Positions 36,080 through 44,615 of a DNA stretch of 64,000 nucleotides are shown piece after piece. Source of the DNA: G963677325 sp963677325. Lineage in GTDB: Bacteria; Bacteroidota; Bacteroidia; Bacteroidales; Prolixibacteraceae. The stretch spans positions 186,001-250,000 of the forward strand of contig CAXXGM010000002.1 of NCBI GenBank assembly GCA_963677325.2. The letters are read 5' to 3'. Numbering within the stretch: position 1 is the stretch's first letter; each line of letters starts with the position of its first letter. A program made the position numbers and the translations under genes. A model generated the notes under the pieces. That model did not search any database. It saw only the letters and a program-made list of their open reading frames with translations, and had not been told where the DNA came from.

Positions 36080-36110
36080 TGATTAATGATTAATGGTTAA
36101 TGGTTAATGC
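36069..36110. repeat. 7-bp tandem array (6 units TTAATGG/TTAATGA)
   Basis: Six consecutive 7-bp units; the first and part of the second include the end of folK and its TAA stop. Confidence 0.85.
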
Positions 36111-36190
36111 GAATTAAGGGTTGAAAAATAATGAAACTTGGAAAGTTGACCTTGTATTGTAGCCAATTATGTATAAAGCTTTTTCATTAA

Positions 36191-36354
36191 ACGTTCAATT
36201 TAAGAAATGGATAACCTAATCTGTCGAAAACACCTCAGTAGAAATGGCCAGTAGAGAAAAATTTACCTAATTACCTGATTAAATCAGGTAATTAGGTCGG
36301 TAGAGGGGTAAAATCAATCCCTCTACTGAGGTGTTTTTTAAAAAATTAGGTTAT
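36191..36354. mobile_element. MITE-like palindromic element, copy 3 (diverged, inverted)
   Basis: Inverted relative to copies 1 and 2. It shares GGATAACCTAATCTGTCG and AAAACACCT at the left, the ACCTAATTACCT core, and ATTAGGTTAT at the right. The hairpin arm reads CACCTCAGTAG/CTACTGAGGTG where copy 1 has CACCTAAGTAG/CTACTTAGGTG: a paired change that preserves base pairing. The outer right repeat is lost or unrecognisable. The rest of 36355-36496 is low-complexity TTAATG/CCCCAT-rich sequence. Confidence 0.75.
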
Positions 36355-36496
36355 CGAAGATGATATTTTCAACTCTTAATTTGCATGATTAATTATTAAT
36401 GGTCAATGATCAATGGTTAATTTAGAATCCTGCAAGAGTCCGATTTTCCCCATTTCCCCATTTCCCCCTCTTACCTCTTAATACATTAACCTCTAA

Positions 36497-36531
36497 CCAT
36501 TATCCATTATCCATTATCCATTATCCATTAT
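36497..36531. repeat. 7-bp tandem array (5 units CCATTAT)
   Basis: Five perfect units ending exactly at the first base of the (minus-strand) radC stop codon. Confidence 0.9.
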
Positions 36532-37226
36532 CATAATAATCCTTCGTCAGCGAAGCTAAAATACCCGGATTGTGTGATAATCAGATGATCGAGAAGAGGT
36601 ATTTCCATCAAACCTCCAGCTTCTTTCAACTGTCGTGTGATTTTCCTGTCAGCCTCACTGGCATCCAGATTTCCGGAGGGATGATTGTGAGCAATAATAA
36701 TGGAAGTGGCATGTTTTTCCAAAGCCATACCAAGCACTCGCCGAACATCAATGACTGTTCCTGTGATTCCCCCCTCACTGAGGCAGTGTTTATCCGTAAT
36801 CCGGTTTTGCCGGTTAAGAAACAGAACCCAGAAAACCTCATGACGCTGATCTCCCATTAATGGACGCAGATAATTGGCCACGTCATTGCTGCACGTGATT
36901 TTATCCAATTCAAGTGCAGAAGAATGGTTTCTTCTTCTGCCAAGTTCCATAGCCGCAATGATAGCGATTGCTTTGGCCTCTCCTATCCCCTTATGTTTAC
37001 TGAGATCTTCGAAATTTTGTTTCCCCAACTCATGCAGATTATTTTTCACATCGACCAGGATCTTGCGTGATAATTCAACAGCAGTATCTTCCCTGTTTCC
37101 CGACCTGATTAGAATCGCTAATAATTCCGCATCCGACAGAGAAGATATTCCACGATACAGCATTTTTTCCCTTGGCCGGTCTTCCAGGGCCCATTCCTTG
37201 ATCCCCAGCTTTCGATATTCATCCAT
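36531..37226 (-). CDS. radC: RadC/JAB-domain DNA repair-related protein
   Basis: 231 residues: helix-hairpin-helix part (KHKGIGEAKAIAIIAAMELGRR) and C-terminal JAB/MPN metal site with the motif HNHPSGNLDASEAD, followed by PLLDHLIIT. RadC proteins are linked to recombination but their enzymatic role is not settled. Normal length. Confidence 0.92.
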   Translation of the reverse strand: MDEYRKLGIKEWALEDRPREKMLYRGISSLSDAELLAILIRSGNREDTAVELSRKILVDVKNNLHELGKQNFEDLSKHKGIGEAKAIAIIAAMELGRRRNHSSALELDKITCSNDVANYLRPLMGDQRHEVFWVLFLNRQNRITDKHCLSEGGITGTVIDVRRVLGMALEKHATSIIIAHNHPSGNLDASEADRKITRQLKEAGGLMEIPLLDHLIITQSGYFSFADEGLL

Positions 37227-37263
37227 GGTGACAATTATTATCCTCTATTATCGACTAAATAAT

Positions 37264-37396
37264 CGGAATAAATAATGTCATATGAGGCTTATAGTATCTG
37301 TAGATGTTTAGGCTAAAGGTAAAAGTGGAATATTATGATCCCTTCAGCCTAAACTCCTTCAGTCTAAAAATGCAACATTATATTTGACATTACTTA
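37264..37396. repeat. Dispersed inverted-repeat element B, copy 1
   Basis: AATAATGTCA near the left end faces TGACATTACT at the right, and inner arms TTTAGGCTAAAGG and CCTTCAGCCTAAA also pair. The whole is repeated at 53442-53558 with the same order of parts. Confidence 0.65.
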
Positions 37397-37445
37397 TTAT
37401 CAGTGATTGCAAACTAAATATAATAAATATAATTGCCACAAACAA

Positions 37446-37475
37446 AAAAAGCCCTCCCAATTAAGGAAGAGCTTA
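37446..37475 (-). terminator. Intrinsic terminator of rpsT
   Basis: On the minus strand AGCTCTTCC, a 6-base loop and GGGAGGGCT form a 9-bp stem (two G-U pairs), followed by a run of T. It lies 24 bp after the rpsT stop. Confidence 0.75.
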
Positions 37476-37498
37476 TGAATATTTTTTAAAGGCTAAGC

Positions 37499-37750
37499 TT
37501 AAAGTTTATTTACGTGTAAAGCCAGACTGGATTTCAAGTTGGCAGCCTTGTTTTTATGAATAACGTTTTGCTTGGCCAATTTATCAAGCATGGTGGCTAC
37601 TTTAGGTAACAATTCTGTCGCAGCTTCCTTATCAGTTGTTTCACGTAAAACCCTGACTGCATTGCGAGTAGTCTTCGAATAATACTTATTATGAAGACGA
37701 AGAACTTCGCTTTGTTTGCTTCTCTTGATAGCTGATTTGTGGTTTGCCAT
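37499..37750 (-). CDS. rpsT: 30S ribosomal protein bS20
   Basis: 83 residues, basic, three-helix; begins MANHKSAIKRSKQSEVLR and ends with NKAANLKSSLALHVNKL, as in bS20. It binds 16S rRNA in the small subunit body. It is followed by an intrinsic terminator and preceded by two tRNA-Glu genes on the same strand. Confidence 0.97.
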   Translation of the reverse strand: MANHKSAIKRSKQSEVLRLHNKYYSKTTRNAVRVLRETTDKEAATELLPKVATMLDKLAKQNVIHKNKAANLKSSLALHVNKL

Positions 37751-37781
37751 TTCTTCTGTAAATTTCCTTGTTAAAAATCAG

Positions 37782-37853
37782 TAGTCTGTAGGGGATTCGA
37801 ACCCCTATGGCAAGAATGAAAATCTTGAATCCTAACCCTTAGATGAACAGACC
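37782..37853 (-). tRNA. tRNA-Glu (anticodon TTC), copy 1
   Basis: 72 nt on the minus strand, starting GGTCTGT and ending ACAGACT plus discriminator A. D-arm TAAGGGTTAGGAT, anticodon loop with TTC (GATTTTCAT context) and T-arm GGGGTTCGAATCCCC are all in place. CCA is not encoded. Identical to the copy at 37943-38014. Confidence 0.93.
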
Positions 37854-37942
37854 GCTTTTCCCCATCGATTGGGGCCGTAAAAATAATATAAAAAAATTAA
37901 TTCTTAATTGTTTAATTCCTTTATTCTATATTTTTTTTAAAG

Positions 37943-38014
37943 TAGTCTGTAGGGGATTCGAACCCCTATGGCAAGAATGAAAATCTTGAATCCTAACCCT
38001 TAGATGAACAGACC
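37943..38014 (-). tRNA. tRNA-Glu (anticodon TTC), copy 2
   Basis: Same 72-nt sequence as the tRNA at 37782-37853, 89 bp upstream of it in transcription direction. The two probably share a transcript. Confidence 0.93.
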
Positions 38015-38494
38015 ATTACACCAGATCAGATCCCGAAAAAAAGAAATATGACAATTTCCCTTATATCACATTCTTCACTTTCAGAACTTCTCTCTATCGG
38101 AGTTTAATACCCCTCAAATTTGGCGTTGCAAAGGAAAGAACTATTTTTTAAATTGCAAAGATCATGAAATAAAAAATGGCAATTTTTTGTAATCCCATTA
38201 ATTACTGATATTTAGATCCAAATCCTTACCTGCAGCAAACTGATTTCTTTTGCAGCACTGTAAAATATCATTGATTATTTTTAATCACATTATTATTTGT
38301 TCCTTCTCCGCTTTAAATAATGAGAATAAATAAATGTTGTATTTACAGTCAGGATGGTTACGAACGTAAAAAATGTGAATAATTCTTCAAAACAACAATC
38401 GTCACCAGGTTTGCCAAATCCAGCGAAGGGAATCACAAAAAGACAGAGAATCCTCCAATCCTTTTGCATGCATTAGAATATTGTTAAAAATATG
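38015..38494. other. Intergenic region, no gene seen
   Basis: About 480 bp of AT-rich sequence between the tRNA genes and an 11-bp repeat array. No open frame of note, hairpin or known motif is evident. Confidence 0.5.
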
Positions 38495-38598
38495 TTTGCT
38501 GTGCACTTGCTGTGCATTTACTGTGCACTTGCTGTGCTAAAAATGCACAGTAAGTCCACCGTAAGTATATAGTGAATGTACAGTAAATAGCACGTTGA
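38495..38598. repeat. Inverted array of 11-bp units (CTTGCTGTGCA type)
   Basis: Four 11-bp units read forward (TTTGCTGTGCA, CTTGCTGTGCA, TTTACTGTGCA, CTTGCTGTGCT; 38495-38538). After five bases, four to five units follow in the opposite sense (TGCACAGTAAG, TCCACCGTAAG, TATATAGTGAA, TGTACAGTAAA; 38544-38587, then a partial one). The reverse units are more degenerate. The array is palindromic overall, with an 11-bp period matching roughly one helical turn. No gene is near except the PHP gene about 290 bp away. Confidence 0.85.
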
Positions 38599-38887
38599 TA
38601 TAATTTTGGATGGATGCGGATATGGCTACAGCGATAAAAGGGATTGGAGAGGAAATGCGAAGGAATAGGACTGAAACATAACGCTATTTCAATTCATCAG
38701 AATCTCCCCGTTTTATTGAGAAGTGCGACATTTATCCTTTTCTATCCCTTTATATTCTCGAGAGTGGAAAAATAGCGAATGAACCCACTTGATATTATTC
38801 ACGAATCAGGTTTTTCAGAACAGTCGTTTTCAACAGTCATTAATATTGGCAGTATCCGGAAATTGAGAAATTGTTTTACGATTCCAT

Positions 38888-39910
38888 TTAAATTTCGATT
38901 TCAAGCTTTTTACCAGGAGCAATCTCAAAATTCATTATTTTCAAAATAATCTTATCTTTTCCGTTTATTATTGTGTCCATTTTCTCTTTCAGCAAGATCC
39001 TTGCTGAAGCGCTTACGGTATCCTGCTCAATATCAAATACAATCCCGGACTGATTCGTTAATTCTATTTTACCGTTCTTCCGGGAACATTTTACACACGC
39101 ATGAAATAAAGGATTCAGCCATTTCTCGTTTCCTCGTACTGTTTGATCAACAAAAGCGGCCGTTCTTCCATCAATAATTGCCTCTTTGACTGACTCCAGA
39201 GTTCTTTCTTTGGCAAAAACCAGCGTCATGGGACGGTGAGAATTTACCAGATCATAATTTTTCCGGATACGGTAGTGATTGTCAGTGTTCGCAAACATGG
39301 TCAAATTCTTATCCTGAGCCCATTCAAAAGCCTTTTCATAGTATTGTCCATGATTATAGATCTCAATTCCATTTAACAATTGTCGGTCATAGAGCCATGT
39401 GTGGATGTCAAACCATTTTGAAATAATTGGTTTATGTGATCTCAATCCCGGGTGGTTCCAAACAATAAAACCACCTTGCTTCTTTGCCTCTATCGCTGAT
39501 TTCTTAAGATCGTTCTGGTCTACTGCTTCCGCATCCTTAATAAATAGGGCATTGAAATGTCCGGGGGGAAATTTCTGATTAATTTCAGTTCCCTTGACAA
39601 GAAGAATGTTCTTTTTCTCTGCGTAAGGTTTCGCAATGTCGTAGGATCGATTATGATCTCTTGGAATCAATCTCAGGATCGGCACGTATTCGATGTGATC
39701 AGTAATTGCAATGATATCGAGTCCTTCTTCGACTGCTTCATCAACCCGTACAGTCGGCCAGACCTTTCCATCTGAAAATTCAGTATGCAGATGAAAATCG
39801 CCCCTGAGGGTAATGTATCCGGGGAGATTAGGGATAACTATTTTTTTTACCTTTACCTCTGAACAAGCTGTAATAATAAATACTCCAAATAAAAATATGA
39901 AAGGCTTCAT
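38888..39910 (-). CDS. PHP-domain metallo-phosphoesterase lipoprotein (Sb-PDE-like)
   Basis: 340 residues; start ATG 39910 (the longer frame starts with TTG). A lipoprotein signal with FIITAC (lipobox Cys) is followed by the PHP metal sites DFHLHTEFSDG, ITDHIEYV, GTEINQ, WNHPG and NTDNHYRI. Close relatives are named Sb-PDE family phosphodiesterases, which cleave phosphodiester/organophosphate bonds. The C-terminal ~70 residues form a beta domain. It is divergent from a paralogue at 40092 sharing most of its sequence, so they arose by duplication. Confidence 0.85.
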   Translation of the reverse strand: MKPFIFLFGVFIITACSEVKVKKIVIPNLPGYITLRGDFHLHTEFSDGKVWPTVRVDEAVEEGLDIIAITDHIEYVPILRLIPRDHNRSYDIAKPYAEKKNILLVKGTEINQKFPPGHFNALFIKDAEAVDQNDLKKSAIEAKKQGGFIVWNHPGLRSHKPIISKWFDIHTWLYDRQLLNGIEIYNHGQYYEKAFEWAQDKNLTMFANTDNHYRIRKNYDLVNSHRPMTLVFAKERTLESVKEAIIDGRTAAFVDQTVRGNEKWLNPLFHACVKCSRKNGKIELTNQSGIVFDIEQDTVSASARILLKEKMDTIINGKDKIILKIMNFEIAPGKKLEIEI

Positions 39911-40040
39911 TATCTTTAGTTTCAAATATTATCTTAAATAAATCAACTCATTTTTATATTTTAAAATCGTTTCTGAGTAAAATGTTATGACCTGTCATGA
40001 AGATCAGTAAGTACAAAGATAAACTTTGATATGTTTATTA

Positions 40041-40069
40041 TTGAATTTTAAAAAAGTGTTTTTATATTG
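40041..40069 (+). promoter_or_regulatory. Promoter of the second PHP gene
   Basis: TTG (40041-40043), 19-bp spacer and TATATTG (40063-40069), close to TAnnTTTG, 23 bp before the ATG. Confidence 0.45.
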
Positions 40070-40091
40070 CAACGATTAATTTTATCAAGTT

Positions 40092-41114
40092 ATGAAAAAA
40101 ACAATATTGTTAACCTGTTTAATGATTGCACTGATCAGTTTAACATTTGGTCAGAAAACAAAAAAGATACACATTCCAGATATCCCCGGATATCTTACCC
40201 TCAAGGGCGATTTTCATCTGCACACGGTTTTTTCTGATGGTCAGGTTTGGCCTACCCTAAGGATAGATGAGGCTGTTAATGAAGGATTAGATGTTGTTGC
40301 AGCTACGGACCATATTGAATACCGGCCTCACAAGCAAGATATTTCCGGTGATCTGAACCGCTCTTATGATATCGAAAAACCTTATGCAGAGAAAAAGAAC
40401 ATTCTTCTTGTTAAAGGCATCGAGATTACAAGAGATATGCCTCCAGGACATTTCAACGCCCTATTTATTAAGGATGCAAATGCCATTGCCAGGGAGGATT
40501 TTAAGGAAGCAGTACATGAAGCAAAAAAACAGGGAGCGTTTATTCTTTGGAATCATCCCGGTTGGAAATCACAACAGCCTGATACGACTCGTTGGTTCGA
40601 CATTCATACATGGCTTTATGAGAATGGATTGATGAATGGAATTGAAATATTTAATGACCAGGAATACTATGGTGTTGCGTTTGATTGGGCCATACAAAAA
40701 AAATTAACTGTTTTTGCCAATACGGACAGTCACAGTCCTACCTCCATGAGTTATGATCTTGTAAATTCTCACCGTCCTATGACACTGGTTTTTGCCAAGG
40801 AAAGAACACTTGATGGAATAAAGGGCGCATTATTCAACGGACAGACAGCCGCCTTTACAGACAATATGATAAGAGGCCGCGAGGAATGGGTTAAACCGTT
40901 ATTCAATTCCTGTGTGACGATGACCCGTAACGGGAAAAGAATTATGCTCACAAACAAATCCGATTTAACTTTTGATCTCGAAGATAATTCGGGAACCCTG
41001 GTTCAGATGGAAGCCAATGGTTCGGCAGTTTTTATTTCGGATAAACCGGTGATGCTGAAGGTAAGAAATATCGAAATTGCTCCTGAGAAGAATTTAAGAG
41101 TGGTGGCCAATTAA
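40092..41114 (+). CDS. PHP-domain metallo-phosphoesterase (Sb-PDE-like), secreted paralogue
   Basis: 340 residues with a cleavable signal peptide (1-20, ending TFG) and no lipobox. Metal sites are the same as in its divergent neighbour: DFHLHTVFSDGQ, ATDHIEYR, GIEITRD, LWNHPGW and NTDSHSPTS. The two proteins align along their full length. One is lipid-anchored and the other soluble periplasmic, so they may act in different places. Phosphate recovery from diesters is a plausible job given the Pho module in the same window, but no Pho box is clear here. Confidence 0.85.
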   Translation: MKKTILLTCLMIALISLTFGQKTKKIHIPDIPGYLTLKGDFHLHTVFSDGQVWPTLRIDEAVNEGLDVVAATDHIEYRPHKQDISGDLNRSYDIEKPYAEKKNILLVKGIEITRDMPPGHFNALFIKDANAIAREDFKEAVHEAKKQGAFILWNHPGWKSQQPDTTRWFDIHTWLYENGLMNGIEIFNDQEYYGVAFDWAIQKKLTVFANTDSHSPTSMSYDLVNSHRPMTLVFAKERTLDGIKGALFNGQTAAFTDNMIRGREEWVKPLFNSCVTMTRNGKRIMLTNKSDLTFDLEDNSGTLVQMEANGSAVFISDKPVMLKVRNIEIAPEKNLRVVAN

Positions 41115-41166
41115 CTGTTTTAAGGTAAGATCGAAGAGCGGATCAACATCCGTGATTCAATTTAAT

Positions 41167-44100
41167 TCATTTAATACTCTTTTCCCGTATAGAATTGATC
41201 AAATCGATCAATTTTATACGGGAAATCGGTTTTGATAAATAGCCGTTACATCCGGCCTCTTTGGCTTTTTCGTCATCTCCGGATAAAGCATAAGCTGATT
41301 GGGCAATGATGGGCATTGTTTTATTAAATTTTCTTATTTGCCTTGTTGCCTCTAATCCATCCATGCCAGACATCTTGATATCCATTAAAACAAAATCTAT
41401 ACCTGGAATTTCCTTAACAGCTTTCACTGTATCCTGTCCATTTTCTGTGTGCAATATATTTACGTATTCGTATGATAAGGCAGTTTTTAGAAATTTAAAA
41501 CTTGTCTCATCGTCCTCGGCTATTAAAATGGTCAGGCATTTCTGCAGTGAAACCATTGGTATAGAATTATCAGCAGATTCCGGTTTTTTGACTGAATTAT
41601 AGGGGATTGAAAAAAAGAAAGTACTACCGATGCCCTCTTCTGATTTGACCCAGATTTTGCCTCCAAGAGCATTTACATAAGCTTTGGTGATTGCCAGACC
41701 AAGGCCTGAACCTTCATGTGCCCTGGTCAGATTAAGATCCCCCTGAACAAAGCGTTCAAAAATGGCTTCAATACGGTCAGCCGGTATTCCCCTGCCACTA
41801 TCTTTTACATAAAATACCAGAGAACCATTTTGCAGATAGTTCCCCATTTGAATACTTCCCCTATTCGTGAATTTGATCGAATTTTTTATTAAATTGATTA
41901 AGATCCCATCTAATTTTGAACTGTCAGTTTTGATGATCGCTTCCGGGCCGGATATATACTCAGGTATTTCCAGCTCAAGCCCTTTTTGATTGGTTTGAGG
42001 TTTGAAAAAATGATGCAGAAATTTCATCCTTTCGGCCACATTGACCTCTTTATTATTAACGTCAATGATACCGGCTTCAATCTTCGATATTTCAATAATA
42101 TCATTAATGGTATCCAGCAGCCGCTGTCCGCTTTCGTTGACTATATCGATATACTCTATCCGATTTTCTTCTTCCAGGTCTGGTTCTTTCAGCAGATCTA
42201 AAAATCCCAGAATTCCATTCATAGGGGTACGGATTTCATGGCTCATGTTAGTGAGGAAGGCCGATTTCAACCGATCGCTTTCTTCTGCTTTTTCCTTGGC
42301 CTTGATTAAATCCTGTACCATTTTGGTTTTCTGGATCACAATGGTCAGCTCATGAGCAATCATTTCCAGAAGACGGATACTTCCTTCATCATAAGCCTGA
42401 GGATCGGAATAACTTTGAGCAACGATTACTCCAATTGCCTCCTTCTCATCGGTCAAAGGAACCCCCATCCAGCATTCGGCGATTGTTCCGGTATATTCAA
42501 TATCATTTTCAGCTAAAAACCGTTTCAGTTCCTCTTTTTTCAACAGTAAACTTTTGCCTGTTCTGATCACATATCCTGACAAAGAATTTCCGGCTTTCCA
42601 TTCCTTCAATTCAGGATTCTCATTCATGTAAACAATCCTTTCTAAAGTGTCTGTTTCAGACTTATAGAGCGCCAGATGAAAATGATCGATATCAAAAACA
42701 TTGCTCAGTTCCTGGCGAACGATTGGAATAATATCTTCAAGGGCTTTAGTGCTCATGGAAGTCCTGGCAATCTTATAGAGGATACGTTGAATGATGAAAT
42801 CACGTTTACGTTGTGTGATGTCAATAAAGGTGACCACTGATCCTGTCAGGCGGCCCTCCCTCTTAATGGGATATGACCAATATTCAACAGGGAAAAAGGC
42901 GCCGTTCTTTTTCCATAATACTTCGTCGGCGGCGTGAGTGTTTGACGCCTTCTTTAATGCTTTAAAAATTTCACATGCCTCTACCGGATGGATTGAACCA
43001 TCGATCCTGGTATGGTGGATAAGCCGGTGTATGTTTCTTCCGACAATTTCGGACTCGTCTGCGTACCCAAGCATTCTAATGGCAGCCTGGTTACAAAATG
43101 TACAATTACCCTCTAAATCAATTCCGTAAATACCCTCTGCCGTGGAGTCAAAAAGCAACCGGATGGTTTCTTCACTCTCCCGGATTTGTTTTTCCATCCG
43201 CTTGCGGATTGAGACGTCCCTTGCTATGCTTAAGATTGATTCTTTTCCCTGGTATTTCACAACACTTGAATAGATCTCAACCGGAAATATCTTTCCGTCT
43301 TTTGTCTTGTGAGAGGTTTCTAAGATCTGTAACTTATCTTTAGGCATGTTTTGGACAAGAGCTGCAATTTCTTTGTTGTTCAGAGATGAATCGATGCCAT
43401 AAATTCCGATGGGAAGAAGCTCTTCCTTTGTATAGCCTAAAACTTCTGTCGCAGCTCTGTTAACATCAATCAGATTTCCGTCAAAATCAATTACCCATAC
43501 CGTTTCCGTCATACCATCGATTAGCGAACGGTAGTTCCTTTCACTCGCACGGAGAGCCCTTTCAGCCTTTTTCTTTTCAGTAACGTCATGAATGATGGAA
43601 TGAAGGTATTTCTTTCCGCCGATAATAATACCGCTGCTAAATACGCCGACGTCGACAATTGTGCCATCGGCTTTCCGGTGCTTGAATTCAAAATTAAAGG
43701 TTTTCGAATGAAGGGCTTTTTGAATTTCACCCTTTAATTCCTCCTCCGGCATAATATCGATTTGCGAAAGATTCATCTGCTTGAGCCGATCAATGTCCCA
43801 GCCATAAAAATTGGCAGCCGATTCATTGGCATCCGCAATGGCTCCCGTATCGGGGTCAATGATAAGCTTTACAGCAACATGATTATGAAAGAGATTCCTG
43901 TATTTTTCCTCACTCTCTTTTAAGCCTTCCTCATACCTGGTTCTTTTTTCGATCTCGTCTGTTAAATCCTCAATCAGGTTCATGGAAGCATTTCGTGCAG
44001 ATTGTAGCTCTTGGACCGCATCCCTCAATTCGGAAAGGCTTTCTTCAGCTACTTTGGCCAGGGAATTTTTCTCCTCCTGAAGTTTTGTTTCAAAGTTTTG

Positions 44101-44388
44101 ACGTTCCAAAATAACAGCCAGCATATGAATGGCATTATCCAGCAGAATTTCGTCTTCCTGCTGAAGACCGATCAAATCTTTGATAGTAATACATCCGAAT
44201 TGTGAATTCTTTGTTTTTATTTCAAATGAATGATCATCGCCTTCCCCGTTTCCAGACATTGCAAATTCAACCGGACTAAAAATCTCATTGATCCCATCCA
44301 AAAATAAGCGGGTGATTTTCTCTCCATCATGCAGTTGGGAGAGATCGGCCATTAACAGGAAAAGCGTGTGAGAAGAATTCATTTGCAT
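41167..44388 (-). CDS. Hybrid sensor histidine kinase (GAF-PAS3-GAF-HisKA-HATPase-REC)
   Basis: 1073 residues from ATG 44388. Order: an N-terminal GAF-like part (~10-100), a coiled coil, three PAS domains (~160-285, 285-400, 400-520; each followed by an RKRMEKQ-type helix), a GAF domain (~540-675), HisKA with SHEIRTPMNGILGF, HATPase with NLIKNSIKFTNRG and GSGLGLAITKAYV, and a C-terminal receiver (VLMDIKMSGMDGLEATRQIR, ending SKPIS). It has no membrane helix, so it senses inside the cell. No separate output regulator lies beside it. The start overlaps the stop of the short MEDS-like ORF as TAATG. Confidence 0.88.
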   Translation of the reverse strand: MQMNSSHTLFLLMADLSQLHDGEKITRLFLDGINEIFSPVEFAMSGNGEGDDHSFEIKTKNSQFGCITIKDLIGLQQEDEILLDNAIHMLAVILERQNFETKLQEEKNSLAKVAEESLSELRDAVQELQSARNASMNLIEDLTDEIEKRTRYEEGLKESEEKYRNLFHNHVAVKLIIDPDTGAIADANESAANFYGWDIDRLKQMNLSQIDIMPEEELKGEIQKALHSKTFNFEFKHRKADGTIVDVGVFSSGIIIGGKKYLHSIIHDVTEKKKAERALRASERNYRSLIDGMTETVWVIDFDGNLIDVNRAATEVLGYTKEELLPIGIYGIDSSLNNKEIAALVQNMPKDKLQILETSHKTKDGKIFPVEIYSSVVKYQGKESILSIARDVSIRKRMEKQIRESEETIRLLFDSTAEGIYGIDLEGNCTFCNQAAIRMLGYADESEIVGRNIHRLIHHTRIDGSIHPVEACEIFKALKKASNTHAADEVLWKKNGAFFPVEYWSYPIKREGRLTGSVVTFIDITQRKRDFIIQRILYKIARTSMSTKALEDIIPIVRQELSNVFDIDHFHLALYKSETDTLERIVYMNENPELKEWKAGNSLSGYVIRTGKSLLLKKEELKRFLAENDIEYTGTIAECWMGVPLTDEKEAIGVIVAQSYSDPQAYDEGSIRLLEMIAHELTIVIQKTKMVQDLIKAKEKAEESDRLKSAFLTNMSHEIRTPMNGILGFLDLLKEPDLEEENRIEYIDIVNESGQRLLDTINDIIEISKIEAGIIDVNNKEVNVAERMKFLHHFFKPQTNQKGLELEIPEYISGPEAIIKTDSSKLDGILINLIKNSIKFTNRGSIQMGNYLQNGSLVFYVKDSGRGIPADRIEAIFERFVQGDLNLTRAHEGSGLGLAITKAYVNALGGKIWVKSEEGIGSTFFFSIPYNSVKKPESADNSIPMVSLQKCLTILIAEDDETSFKFLKTALSYEYVNILHTENGQDTVKAVKEIPGIDFVLMDIKMSGMDGLEATRQIRKFNKTMPIIAQSAYALSGDDEKAKEAGCNGYLSKPISRIKLIDLINSIREKSIK

Positions 44389-44591
44389 TATTTTATTTGA
44401 TGCTGAAAAAAATGGGGATTCTGCTTCAACCAATCATCCGGATGCTGATTACAAAGATGCAGAAAGCCAGGAATATTTTCATCCTGCTCGTCTGGTTTTT
44501 CATATAGCCCACAGATACGAAAACCCCAATGGCAGGTGTACCCGCCTAAGCCAAGGCTTAATTTCCCCTGATCCGTGTTGTGAATATTCAT
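44388..44591 (-). pseudogene. Truncated MEDS-like (DcmR sensory) domain fragment
   Basis: 67 residues. The first ~45 (with GYTCHWGFRICGLYEKPDEQ, residues 17-36) resemble the N-terminus of MEDS sensory domains, which are usually ~150-200 residues and sit before kinases. The rest (CNQHPDDWLKQNPHF) is not family-like, so the domain appears cut by deletion or frameshift. Its TAA overlaps the hybrid kinase start (TAATG), so it could still be translated ahead of it. Confidence 0.5.
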
Positions 44592-44615
44592 GACAAAATT
44601 TATTCATTTCTGAAT

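Noticed and set aside
36069..36531. CRISPR-like appearance of the heptamer arrays around radC
   Set aside because: Units are 7 bp with no spacers, and no cas genes are present anywhere in the window.
39983..39999. Possible Pho box TGTTATG-ACC-TGTCATG between the PHP genes
   Set aside because: The two half-sites are imperfect and 10 bp apart instead of 11, with no third site; too weak to call.
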